Assembly (NCBI RefSeq): GCF_014333445.1
Contig: NZ_JACRYU010000016.1
Location: forward strand, 248,001-312,000
Length of the DNA: 64,000 nucleotides
Direction of reading: 5' to 3'
Source: Terrisporobacter mayombei
GTDB taxonomy: Bacteria; Bacillota; Clostridia; Peptostreptococcales; Peptostreptococcaceae
The position numbers and the translations under genes were made by a program. Below, piece by piece: positions 18,794 to 27,168 of this stretch. Every line of letters begins with the position of its first letter. The first letter of the stretch is position 1. The notes below the pieces were generated by a model. It was not told the DNA's origin and made no database searches. It saw nothing but the letters and a program-made list of their open reading frames with translations.

Positions 18794-19924
18794 ATGCCTA
18801 GTAAAATTTTAAAAAAACAAATTAACAAAGGTATGAAGACGGATTTTGACTCAGTGGTATTTTATACCACTATGATATTAGTATTTTTTGGGATCATCAT
18901 GGTGTTTAGTGCGAGTTATATTCAAGCTTCATTTAAACATAATGATCCCTATTATTTTTTAAAAAGAGATTTAATTTATGCAACGCTGGGTTTTGCAGGA
19001 ATGATGTTTCTATCAAATGTTGATTATAGACTTTGGAAGAAGTATTCCATACATATCTGTGCAATAGCTATAATATTTCTTATTTTAGTTTTAACTCCTC
19101 TAGGTAAAGAGGTGAATGGGGCAAAAAGATGGCTAGGTGTGGGAGGTGCAACTTTCCAACCATCAGATATAGCAAAATTCGCATGTGTAATAATTACAGC
19201 AAAATTAATAGAAATAAGATATGACAAAATAAAATCTTTGACAAAGGGAATTTTACCACTTTTAATTATGCCTGCGGTATTTTTTATACTAATAATGCTT
19301 GAACCTAATATGTCAACAGCAGGAACAGTTATACTTGTAGTATTCGTTATGTTATTTGTTGCAGGTATGAATATGAAATTTGTTGGAGGAATGGGATTAA
19401 CTGGAGTAGGATTATTTGCAGCTTTAGTCATTGCAGAACCTTATAGAATGAAACGTATGATGGCATTTTTAGATCCTTTTCAAGATCCACTTGGATCAGG
19501 ATATCAAGTTATACAGAGTTTGTATGCTCTAGGTTCAGGAGGTTTATTTGGACTTGGCCTTGGAAAGAGTAGACAAAAATACTTTTACATACCAGAACCA
19601 CAAAATGACTTTATATTTGCAATTATAGGTGAGGAATTAGGGTTAATAGGATGTATACTAGTTATCATGCTATTTATATTATTAGTTTATAGATGTGTAA
19701 GAATAGCTTTAAAATGTGAAGATATATTTGGATGTATGTTAGTTATAGGTATAGGAGCATTAATAGGTATTCAAGCAGCATTAAATATTGCTGTAGCAAC
19801 ATCATCAATGCCTAACACAGGTGTAGCGCTGCCCTTTATAAGTTATGGAGGTACATCACTGACCATGCTTATGGGTGAAATAGGAATAGTGTTAAACGTC
19901 TCAAAACATGTCAAGATTAATTAA
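18794..19924 (+). CDS. spoVE: SpoVE/FtsW-type SEDS peptidoglycan glycosyltransferase
   Basis: The 376-aa polytopic protein polymerises lipid II; SEDS enzymes pair with a class B PBP, here SpoVD encoded three genes upstream of murD. About ten membrane spans are visible, with the SEDS signatures KRWLGVGG, FQPSDIAKFA, PYRMKRMMAFLDPFQDP, GLGKSRQKYFYIPEPQNDFIFA (in pieces) and GVALPFISYGGTSL. SpoVE rather than FtsW is inferred from the spoVD-murF-mraY-murD-x-murG order. ATG at 18794 lies 12 bases after GGAGGG, a long gap; a shorter start at ATG 18833 after AAAGG is possible. Confidence 0.9.
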   Translation: MPSKILKKQINKGMKTDFDSVVFYTTMILVFFGIIMVFSASYIQASFKHNDPYYFLKRDLIYATLGFAGMMFLSNVDYRLWKKYSIHICAIAIIFLILVLTPLGKEVNGAKRWLGVGGATFQPSDIAKFACVIITAKLIEIRYDKIKSLTKGILPLLIMPAVFFILIMLEPNMSTAGTVILVVFVMLFVAGMNMKFVGGMGLTGVGLFAALVIAEPYRMKRMMAFLDPFQDPLGSGYQVIQSLYALGSGGLFGLGLGKSRQKYFYIPEPQNDFIFAIIGEELGLIGCILVIMLFILLVYRCVRIALKCEDIFGCMLVIGIGALIGIQAALNIAVATSSMPNTGVALPFISYGGTSLTMLMGEIGIVLNVSKHVKIN

Positions 19925-19938
19925 CAGGAGATGATAGG

Positions 19939-21189
19939 ATGAAAGTATTACTATCTGGCGGAGGAACAGGAGGTCATGTTTATCCTGCCATAGCAATCGC
20001 AAACAAAATAAAAGAAGAAAATCCTGATTGTGAGATATTATTTGTAGGGACAGAAAAAGGTATAGAATCAGAAATTGTTCCTAAGTACGGATATGAATTA
20101 AAAACAGTTACAGTACAAGGATTTAGGAGAAAAATAGATCTAGAAAATATAAAAAGAGTATTCAAACTATGTAAAGGATTAGAAGAATCTAGAAGAATTG
20201 TTAAGAAATTTAAGCCAGATATAGTAATTGGTACAGGTGGATATGTTAGTGGGCCTGTTCTTTTTAATTCTGCTCTTAACAAAACAGTTACAATAGTTCA
20301 TGAGCAAAACTCTTTTCCTGGAGTAACTAATAAAATACTATCTAAGGTAGTTACAAGGGTTCTTACAAGTTTTGAGGATTCTCATAAAAGATTCCCAGAA
20401 GATAGTAGGGACAAATTAGTACTTACAGGAAATCCGGTTAGAAAAGAAATATTACAAGCTAGAAAATCAATATCAAGAAGAAAACTTGGAATAAATGAAG
20501 ATAAAAAAATGGTTCTTTGCTATGGTGGTAGTGGTGGATCAAGAAAAATAAATGATGCAATGAAGCTTGTAATTAAGAATATGGTTGATGAAGATATAGC
20601 ATTTATATTTGCAACTGGAAAAGTATATTATGATGAATTTATGGAATCTTTAGGTGATATACAGTTAAAACCTTATCAAAGGGTTATGCCTTATTTAGAT
20701 AATATGGCAGATGGATTAGCTGCTAGTGATATAGTAATAGGAAGTGCTGGTGCAATATCTTTAGCAGAAATAACTGCTCTTGGTAAGCCATCGATAATAA
20801 TACCTAAAGCATATACAGCAGAAAACCATCAAGAATACAACGCGAAAAGCATAGAAGCTCAAGGTGCTGGTATTGCTATACTAGAAAAAGAGCTAACTCC
20901 TGAAAGACTAAATGAAGTAGTATTTAAATTACTAGGAGATAGAGAGCTTCTAATAGATATGTCGAATGCAAGTAAAGAGGCTGGTAAGCCTCAAGCTATT
21001 GATGCTATATATGATGAAATAATGATAGCTTACAATGAAAATAAAAAAATAAAATCATCAAAAAAAGTTAGTAAAGTTGAAGATGTTAAAGATAAAAATA
21101 AAGATAAAGATGGTGAAACTGTTATAAAAGAAGAAAAAGATAATAGTGAATCTAAAGAAATAAAAACAATCGGAATAAAGAAAAAGTAA
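19939..21189 (+). CDS. murG: MurG, lipid II-forming GlcNAc transferase, with charged tail
   Basis: This peripheral membrane enzyme adds GlcNAc to lipid I. It shows GGGTGGHVYPA at the N-terminus, GTGGYVSGP, HEQNSFPG, the donor-site GGSGGSRKIN and GSAGAISLAEITALGKPSI, all canonical. At 416 aa it is about 50 residues longer than usual; from about residue 365 there is a low-complexity Lys/Glu/Asp tail (KDKNKDKDGE and similar) that looks disordered. AGGAG precedes the ATG, 14 bases after spoVE. A large hairpin that covers the next ribosome site follows directly. Confidence 0.95.
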   Translation: MKVLLSGGGTGGHVYPAIAIANKIKEENPDCEILFVGTEKGIESEIVPKYGYELKTVTVQGFRRKIDLENIKRVFKLCKGLEESRRIVKKFKPDIVIGTGGYVSGPVLFNSALNKTVTIVHEQNSFPGVTNKILSKVVTRVLTSFEDSHKRFPEDSRDKLVLTGNPVRKEILQARKSISRRKLGINEDKKMVLCYGGSGGSRKINDAMKLVIKNMVDEDIAFIFATGKVYYDEFMESLGDIQLKPYQRVMPYLDNMADGLAASDIVIGSAGAISLAEITALGKPSIIIPKAYTAENHQEYNAKSIEAQGAGIAILEKELTPERLNEVVFKLLGDRELLIDMSNASKEAGKPQAIDAIYDEIMIAYNENKKIKSSKKVSKVEDVKDKNKDKDGETVIKEEKDNSESKEIKTIGIKKK

Positions 21190-21195
21190 CATATA

Positions 21196-21251
21196 CCCCC
21201 CTAAACTCATAATATTTAATAAAAAGGGATTTAATATTATGATTAGGGGGG
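21196..21251 (+). promoter_or_regulatory. Large hairpin burying the murA ribosome binding site
   Basis: CCCCCCTAA (21196-21204) pairs perfectly with TTAGGGGGG (21243-21251) and, after a 2-base bulge, TCATAATATT pairs with AATATTATGA, giving about 19 bp around a 15-base loop. The G run is the Shine-Dalgarno of murA, whose TTG is 6 bases on. No proper T tract follows, so translational control is favoured over termination. Confidence 0.7.
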
Positions 21252-21257
21252 TTCGTT

Positions 21258-22508
21258 TTGTCTAAATATATAATAGCTGGCGGGAATAAAATACACGGAA
21301 CCTTAAATATAAAAGGAGCGAAAAACTCCATTTTACCATTGATGGCTGCATCATTATTAAATGAAAGTATAAATATTATTCACAATGTACCACTAATTGC
21401 CGATGTCTATACTATGATAGATATATTGAGAAGTATCGGATGTAAAGTCGAGCTTGATGACCATGACTTAATAATCGATAGTTCAATTTTGACATCTAAT
21501 GAAATAAATGAAGTTTATGTAAAAAAAATGAGATCTTCTATTATTGTTTTAGGAGCAATGATTAGTAGATTAGAACATGTTAAGATATATGAGCCGGGTG
21601 GTTGTGCAATAGGTAAAAGGCCTATAGATTTACATCTAAAGTCATTAAGGAGGTTAGGAGTAAAAATAGATGAAGGTGAAATTATAGATTGCGAAAGAAA
21701 AGATATAATAGGAAAAGATATAATTTTAGAAACTCCAAGTGTAGGTGCAACAGAAAATATAATTCTAGCTTCAGTAAAAGCAAAAGGGAAAACTAGAATA
21801 TATAATGCAGCAAAAGAGCCAGAAATTGAAGATTTACAGAATTATTTAAATAAAATGGGTGCTAGAGTTATCGGTGCTGGAACTGATTTTATAGAAATAG
21901 AAGGGGTAAAAAAATTAGATAAAGTAGAGCATACTGTTATTCCTGATAGGATAGCTATTGGAACCTATATGGTGGCTAGTGCTCTTACGGGAGGAACTTT
22001 AGAAGTAGATAGAATTATAAGATCTCACATTGATCCAATAAATAATCTTTTGATAAAGTCTGGATGTGATATTAATTATACACAGGAAGGTCTTATTTTA
22101 AAAGCTCCACAAAATATAAAATCTTTAAATTTTGTTAAGACTGATATACATCCGAATTTTCCAACAGATATGCAAGCCCAACTTATGTCTTTGATGACAC
22201 TTGCTGATGGAGAAACTGTATTTTATGAAACTATTTTTGAAAATAGATTTATGCACTGTAGTGAACTTAATAAAATGAGAGCTAAAACAGAAGTTATTAA
22301 TCCACATGTATGTCGTGTAGAAGGTGTCAAAAAACTATATGGATCAGAAACAAAGTGTCCCGACTTAAGGGGTGGTGCAGCTTTAATTCTAGCAGCATTA
22401 GTTGGTGAAGGTGAAAGTATAATAAGTGATATACATCATGTAGAAAGAGGTTACGAAGATATAGAAAAAATTTTAAAAAATTTAGGTGCAGATATAAAAA
22501 AAGCTTAA
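21258..22508 (+). CDS. murA: UDP-GlcNAc 1-carboxyvinyltransferase MurA
   Basis: The 416-aa cytoplasmic enzyme transfers enolpyruvate from PEP to UDP-GlcNAc, the first committed step of peptidoglycan synthesis and the fosfomycin target. The active cysteine is C116 in EPGGCAIGKRP, so it should be fosfomycin-sensitive in type; NIKGAKNSILP and the TDMQAQLM region (catalytic aspartate) are present. The start is TTG at 21258, set by a six-G ribosome site that is locked in a hairpin. A terminator overlaps its stop. Many Firmicutes have two MurA enzymes; which one this is cannot be told here. Confidence 0.95.
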   Translation: MSKYIIAGGNKIHGTLNIKGAKNSILPLMAASLLNESINIIHNVPLIADVYTMIDILRSIGCKVELDDHDLIIDSSILTSNEINEVYVKKMRSSIIVLGAMISRLEHVKIYEPGGCAIGKRPIDLHLKSLRRLGVKIDEGEIIDCERKDIIGKDIILETPSVGATENIILASVKAKGKTRIYNAAKEPEIEDLQNYLNKMGARVIGAGTDFIEIEGVKKLDKVEHTVIPDRIAIGTYMVASALTGGTLEVDRIIRSHIDPINNLLIKSGCDINYTQEGLILKAPQNIKSLNFVKTDIHPNFPTDMQAQLMSLMTLADGETVFYETIFENRFMHCSELNKMRAKTEVINPHVCRVEGVKKLYGSETKCPDLRGGAALILAALVGEGESIISDIHHVERGYEDIEKILKNLGADIKKA

Positions 22509-22536
22509 AAGACCTTTTGGTCTCTTAAGCTTTTTT
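22499..22536 (+). terminator. Terminator of murA
   Basis: Arms 22499-22514 and 22519-22534 with a 4-base loop and T run; it overlaps the murA stop codon. Confidence 0.85.
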
Positions 22537-22868
22537 CATATTATATATAAATCGATAATTTATCCAGTTTGATATAAGATATAATTTTTGACTATTTAAA
22601 TTATAAAGGAGTATATTTTTCAGGAGATTTGATATCATGAGTAGAGAAAATTTTTATTGTAGAAAAATTGTACTTGTTTCTTAGAAAATAAAGTATTTTG
22701 ATGATAGATAATTAAAAAAAAACAAATTCTTTGCAGGAAATAGATTTAATTTGCTAACTAAAAAATTAAATTTTTGTAGGGATTTAAAGTCATAAGGAAG
22801 TATTTAAATTATAAGAAAATTATTAATATATAATAATTTACATGGAAAAACTTGTAGGAGGTGTGCAC
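22537..22868. other. Intergenic region before ftsQ
   Basis: AT-rich stretch of 332 bases. It contains a 15-codon frame (ATG 22637, stop 22682-22684) behind CAGGAG, too short to call a gene. I see no RNA motif. An ATG at 22842 is in frame with ftsQ but lacks a ribosome site. Confidence 0.5.
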
Positions 22869-23600
22869 TTGAAAAAAAGAAAGAGAATTAATGTATATAA
22901 ACTAATAAGAATTTTATTTTTTTCTTTATTGATAATAATATGCACATGTTTATTTTTGAATAGTGATTTATTTAATATAAAAGAAGTTGTGATAAATAAT
23001 AATAAAAATATTAGTGGAAAGGAAATTAATAAATTACTAAATATTGATAAAGAAAAAAATATATTTTCTTATGACTTAGAAAAGTTGCAAAAAAAAGTAG
23101 AAGGTAATAATTATATAAAAGAGTGTCAGATAAAAAGAAAATTACCAAATAAATTAATAGTAGAAATTCAGGAAAAAAACATTATAGGACCTTTATATAA
23201 CAACAAATCTTATTGTTATATAGATGATAAAGGAAAATTAATTGATGAAAAGAAAGATTTAGAAGATGATTCTTTTATTATTAATGTAGATTATAGTATA
23301 AGAAATTGTGAGGTTAAATTTACCAATAATGATAAAAAAGTATTATTAACATTGATTAGTAATTTAAAAGAAGAAAATATACTTAGAAGTCTAAGTACTA
23401 TTGATTTGAATGATATATCTACAATTAGTATGAAATGTAAGAGCGGACTTACTATTAATCTAAACAAAGATGAAAATATAGATAAAAATATAACTAAGTT
23501 AAGTCAAGTATTAATAGATTTACGAAATAGAAAGCAAACTTACGGAAGTGTTGACTTCACATGTAGTAGTTATATATTATATAAGCCTTATTCTAAATAA
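22869..23600 (+). CDS. ftsQ: FtsQ/DivIB-like division protein
   Basis: The protein (243 aa from this start) has a basic N-terminus, one membrane span (about 10-29) and an extracellular POTRA domain beginning FNIKEVVINNN and containing NYIKECQIKRKLPNKLIVEIQEK (in pieces), the typical FtsQ/DivIB pattern. It links FtsL-type proteins to the septal synthase. TTG 22869 is chosen because AGGAGGTG ends 5 bases before it; ATG at 22842, adding 9 residues, has no ribosome site. No ftsA follows before ftsZ, which is unusual outside clostridia. Confidence 0.85.
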   Translation: MKKRKRINVYKLIRILFFSLLIIICTCLFLNSDLFNIKEVVINNNKNISGKEINKLLNIDKEKNIFSYDLEKLQKKVEGNNYIKECQIKRKLPNKLIVEIQEKNIIGPLYNNKSYCYIDDKGKLIDEKKDLEDDSFIINVDYSIRNCEVKFTNNDKKVLLTLISNLKEENILRSLSTIDLNDISTISMKCKSGLTINLNKDENIDKNITKLSQVLIDLRNRKQTYGSVDFTCSSYILYKPYSK

Positions 23601-23851
23601 AAATATAAAAAATATTAATATTACAAAATAACTTGAAAGTTATGGATAATTGAAAGTAAAATTATTATGGGAGTTTTATATGAATCATGCCAGGAAAACA
23701 TTTATTTATAATGAAATATAATTAATTTATTGAAATTTTTTATAAAATTAGAAAATATGTATTTTCAAATCATTATAATTGAGAGTATAATAATATAGAG
23801 AATAGAAAGCTTTTATATTATTTTATTTAAAAAGATATTTATCGATGTTAT

Positions 23852-23882
23852 TTGACAAGACGATAAGAAAAATAACTATATA
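23852..23882 (+). promoter_or_regulatory. Candidate upstream promoter of ftsZ
   Basis: TTGACA at 23852-23857 is a perfect -35; the -10 is ACTATA at 17 bases or TATATA at 19 bases. Confidence 0.45.
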
Positions 23883-23946
23883 TAAATCTGTATATATGAG
23901 ATATAAAAGGAAAATAAGTATTTTTGTAGAATAAGATAGTTATATG

Positions 23947-23977
23947 TTAACAAAAATGCTAAGTAAAATGATATAAT
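23947..23977 (+). promoter_or_regulatory. Proximal ftsZ promoter with extended -10
   Basis: TGATATAAT (23969-23977) is a perfect extended -10; TTAACA at 23947 is a possible -35 at 19 bases. It is 45 bases from the ftsZ start. Confidence 0.6.
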
Positions 23978-24022
23978 CATAATACATAACTATTTAATGC
24001 GAAAGATAGGGAGGTTTAGATA

Positions 24023-25198
24023 ATGAGTAATAATAGAATTGACATAGAAACTGACAACAATAATGCCATTATAAAAGTTATTGGTGTCGGTGGCGGTGGA
24101 AACAATGCCGTTAACAGAATGATAAGGGAAGAATTAAAAGGAATAGATTTCATTTCAATAAATACTGATAAGCAGGCTTTGTTATCTTCTATGGCGGAAA
24201 ATCAAGTTCAAATAGGCGAAAAGTTAACTAGAGGATTAGGAGCTGGAGCTAAACCTGAAGTTGGTAAAAAAGCGGCTGAAGAAAGTAGAGAACAAATAGT
24301 AAGCTTACTTGAAGGAACGGATATGGTATTTGTTACTGCAGGTATGGGTGGTGGTACTGGAACAGGTGCTGCACCAATAGTAGCAAAGTTAGCTAAAGAA
24401 ATGGGGATTCTTACAGTTGGTGTTGTAACTAAGCCTTTTGGTTTTGAAGGTAAAGTAAGAATGAAAAATGCTGAAGAAGGTATAAAAGAACTAAAAGCTA
24501 GTGTAGATACATTAATAACTATACCTAACGATAGATTATTACAAATAGTACAAAAAAATACTTCTATGGTAGATGCATTTTCTATTGCAGATAATGTATT
24601 AAAACAAGGTATACAATCAATATCTGACTTAATCAAAATGCCAGGTCTTATAAACTTAGACTTTGCCGATGTAACTTCTATAATGAAGGATAAAGGTTTA
24701 GCACATATGGGAATAGGTATAGCTAGTGGAGAAAATAGAGCTATAGATGCTGCTAAAGAAGCTATACAATCACCTCTTCTTGAAACTTCTATAAAAGGAG
24801 CTAAAGGAGTATTACTTAATGTTGCTGGTGGTGGTAATTTAACATTATTTGAAGCTAATGCAGCATCAAGTTTAGTAACAGAATCATGTGATCCAGAAGC
24901 TAACATAATATTTGGTACTTCTATAAGAGAAGATTTAGGAGAAGAAATAGCAATAACTGTTATAGCAACAGGATTTGAAACTAATCCATCACAAGGATTT
25001 GAAGATTCCTTTAAAAATAGAGGAATGAATAGACCTTCTGAAACAATAAGTAAAAAAGTTGAAGAAGAAGTAGCTGTTACTAGAGAAGAAAAAGTACAAG
25101 AAAAAGTAGAAGCTAAAAATACTCATACATCTCATATGAATGATATGGATGATGATTTACCTCCAATACCAGTTTTCTTAAGAAGAAATAGAAAATAA
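24023..25198 (+). CDS. ftsZ: Cell division GTPase FtsZ
   Basis: The 391-aa tubulin homologue forms the Z ring. It has [13 protein letters not shown], the tubulin signature [10 protein letters not shown], the T7 loop NLDFADV, a variable linker rich in Glu, and the C-terminal peptide [16 protein letters not shown] that binds membrane anchors. With no ftsA here, SepF (44.3 kb) is the likely anchor. The ribosome site GGGAGG precedes ATG 24023. The gene has its own promoters and terminator. Confidence 0.98.
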   Translation: MSNNRIDIETDNNNAIIKVIGVGGGGNNAVNRMIREELKGIDFISINTDKQALLSSMAENQVQIGEKLTRGLGAGAKPEVGKKAAEESREQIVSLLEGTDMVFVTAGMGGGTGTGAAPIVAKLAKEMGILTVGVVTKPFGFEGKVRMKNAEEGIKELKASVDTLITIPNDRLLQIVQKNTSMVDAFSIADNVLKQGIQSISDLIKMPGLINLDFADVTSIMKDKGLAHMGIGIASGENRAIDAAKEAIQSPLLETSIKGAKGVLLNVAGGGNLTLFEANAASSLVTESCDPEANIIFGTSIREDLGEEIAITVIATGFETNPSQGFEDSFKNRGMNRPSETISKKVEEEVAVTREEKVQEKVEAKNTHTSHMNDMDDDLPPIPVFLRRNRK

Positions 25199-25209
25199 CA
25201 TATTTATAT

Positions 25210-25243
25210 AAAAGATGAGAAGCTTTGGCTTCTTATTTTTTGT
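25210..25243 (+). terminator. Terminator of ftsZ
   Basis: Arms 25210-25223 and 25228-25241 (with G-U pairs) close on a 4-base loop and end in a T run. Confidence 0.8.
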
Positions 25244-25301
25244 TATAATACTAAATTGTTACGCATATTATAAATTATAAAGAAGTAGATGTAATTACGC
25301 C

Positions 25302-25391
25302 AAAATAGTTTTAATAACTATTTTTTATACTGCTTAAAAAAGTTATATATTACTATTAAAAAAAAGAAAAGAAAGAATCTTTTCTTTTTTT
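25302..25391. terminator. Two further hairpins between ftsZ and spoIIGA
   Basis: AAAATAGTT pairs with AACTATTTT (25302-25324), followed by T residues; then an A-rich/T-rich 12-13 bp stem spans 25358-25391. They insulate spoIIGA from ftsZ transcription. Confidence 0.6.
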
Positions 25392-25419
25392 GTGTTTTTT
25401 TATAATAAACTTATTCTTA

Positions 25420-25466
25420 TTCGACTGTCAAAACTGACATATTATTTTTTTTTACTGACTTATAAT
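25420..25466 (+). promoter_or_regulatory. Spo0A-type promoter of spoIIGA
   Basis: TTCGACT (25420-25426) and TGTCAAAA (25426-25433) resemble Spo0A boxes in opposite orientations, directly before a -35-like CTGACA (25434-25439). TATAAT (25461-25466) follows after 21 bases. In B. subtilis the spoIIG promoter also has an over-long spacer of about 22 and needs Spo0A bound beside the -35. Confidence 0.6.
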
Positions 25467-25494
25467 ATATACATGAAAAGGGGGGAAGTAGTTA

Positions 25495-26322
25495 ATGTAT
25501 CTAGATATATACATTATTGAAAACCTACTAATAAATTATATTATTATAAGCTGTACTTCTATACTTGTAAAAAATACGAATAGTTTTATAAGGAAAATAA
25601 TGGGATCGATCATAGGCACTATTTATTCAGTAATATATCTGTTTCCAAAGATGCATTTTTTGTACACACTACCCTCGAAAGCAATTTTTATTACAATTAT
25701 AGGACTTATCTCTTTCGTTTACATAGATAAAAGAGATTTATTAAAGATACTGACTAGTTTTTTATTAGTTAATATTTTTGTTTGTGGAAGTACATATTTT
25801 ATAATTTATTTTACGGGTATAAGTGACTTGAAAATTTCATTTATAATAATATGCGCATATATAAGTTGCAAGTTATTAAAGAAAATATATTCGGATATTA
25901 CATTAATTAATCATATTAAGGAGTTTACAAAGGAGATTACAATAAGTTTACTGGGAGAAGAATTAAAGTGTGTAGCTCTTTTAGATAGTGGAAATTTATT
26001 AAAAGATCCAATAAGTAAAAGTGATGTGGTTATGGTAAATTCTTATATTTTGAAAAAATATTTGCCTGCAAATTGTAATTATGAAAATGTAGATATCCTT
26101 TTAGCAGAAAAAATTATTAACAACTTAAGTGAGGATATATCATCTCGGGTAAGGTTAATACCTTATAATCATGCTACTAGCAGTAAAACAAGTATGGTAT
26201 TAGGGATTAAGGCTGACTATATACTTATAGATAATAAGAAAATAGGCAATATTGTACTTGGTATATCAAATTTCACTGATGAAAATTATAATGCCATATT
26301 AAATCCAAGTATACTTTATTAG
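25495..26322 (+). CDS. spoIIGA: SpoIIGA, sigma-E processing protease
   Basis: This 275-aa membrane-embedded aspartic protease cleaves the pro-sequence from sigma-E in the mother cell after a signal from the forespore. The N-terminal half has about five hydrophobic spans starting MYLDIYIIENLLINY; the soluble C-terminal half carries the catalytic LLDSGN motif (Asp in D-S-G) and ends near ILNPSILY. It sits directly before sigE, its substrate. GGGGGAAG precedes the ATG and a Spo0A-type promoter lies upstream. Confidence 0.93.
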   Translation: MYLDIYIIENLLINYIIISCTSILVKNTNSFIRKIMGSIIGTIYSVIYLFPKMHFLYTLPSKAIFITIIGLISFVYIDKRDLLKILTSFLLVNIFVCGSTYFIIYFTGISDLKISFIIICAYISCKLLKKIYSDITLINHIKEFTKEITISLLGEELKCVALLDSGNLLKDPISKSDVVMVNSYILKKYLPANCNYENVDILLAEKIINNLSEDISSRVRLIPYNHATSSKTSMVLGIKADYILIDNKKIGNIVLGISNFTDENYNAILNPSILY

Positions 26323-26346
26323 GTCTAAAAATGGGGAGGGTTATAA

Positions 26347-27081
26347 TTGAAATTAACAATAATGAAAATTAAATTAAAAGTTAGTTCGTGGTTACTAAAC
26401 GTAGGTGCAAAATTAGGGATAATTAAGACTAATGGTATGTATTATATGGGTGGTGTAAATATATTGCCTCCACCATTGAAACCTGAAGATGAGAAGTTAC
26501 TGATTGATAGGTTGGAAAAAGATGAAAGTGTAAAATCAATATTAATAGAGCGAAATTTAAGATTAGTAGTATATATTTCAAGAAAGTTTGAAAATACAGG
26601 CATAGATGTGGAAGATTTAATATCAATTGGAACTATTGGACTTATAAAGGCAGTTAATACTTTTAAATCTAATAAAAATATAAAACTAGCTACTTATGCA
26701 TCTAGATGTATAGAAAATGAAATATTAATGTATCTTCGAAAAAATAATAAGAAAAAGGTGGAAGTATCCTTTGATGAACCACTAAATACAGATTTAGATG
26801 GAAATGAGTTATTATTATCAGATGTGTTAGGAACAGAAAATGATGAGATATATAAGATAATTGAAGAGGAAATAGATAAAAATTTATTATTTATGGCTTT
26901 GGACAAATTATCAGATAGAGAAAAGCAAATTATGGAATTAAGATTTGGACTAACAACTAGAGGAAATGAAAAAACACAAAAGGAAGTGGCTAATATCCTT
27001 GGTATATCTCAATCCTATATTTCTAGATTAGAAAAGAAAATTATTAGTAGGTTAAAAAAGGAAATGAAAAAATTTGTATAA
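26347..27081 (+). CDS. sigE: Sporulation sigma factor E (pro-form)
   Basis: The 244-aa early mother-cell sigma factor starts with a membrane-binding pro-sequence of about 25-30 residues, followed by [14 protein letters not shown], matching the B. subtilis cleavage region YYIGGSEALPPPL. Regions 2 ([19 protein letters not shown]), 3 and 4 ([20 protein letters not shown], helix-turn-helix) are intact. The start is TTG 26347, 6 bases after GGGGAGGG. Cleavage by SpoIIGA should activate it. It is 24 bases after spoIIGA. Confidence 0.96.
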   Translation: MKLTIMKIKLKVSSWLLNVGAKLGIIKTNGMYYMGGVNILPPPLKPEDEKLLIDRLEKDESVKSILIERNLRLVVYISRKFENTGIDVEDLISIGTIGLIKAVNTFKSNKNIKLATYASRCIENEILMYLRKNNKKKVEVSFDEPLNTDLDGNELLLSDVLGTENDEIYKIIEEEIDKNLLFMALDKLSDREKQIMELRFGLTTRGNEKTQKEVANILGISQSYISRLEKKIISRLKKEMKKFV

Positions 27082-27168
27082 GTTAAATAATATCTCAATG
27101 AAAGTATAAAAATATATGATATGTAAATAATTTCATATAAATAATCTTTTAAGAGAGGACTGAAACTT

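Larger units (their letters stand above)
23601..24022. other. Intergenic region before ftsZ
   Basis: This 422-base AT-rich region holds at least two promoter-like sequences for ftsZ (23852-23882 and 23947-23977). I looked for ftsA and find no trace of it, whole or decayed. Confidence 0.55.

Noticed and set aside
22637..22684. 15-codon gene with CAGGAG before ftsQ
   Set aside because: Too short and without any similarity or conservation evidence; noted only within the gap description.
24208..24906. Long minus-strand open frame opposite ftsZ
   Set aside because: It is a codon-bias shadow of ftsZ with no ribosome site or recognisable protein. The same applies to long minus-strand frames opposite gpsA, rsmH, mraY and spoVE.
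27082..27168. Sigma-F/sigma-G promoter between sigE and sigG
   Set aside because: A GTATA is present but no GG-type -10 lies at the correct distance.
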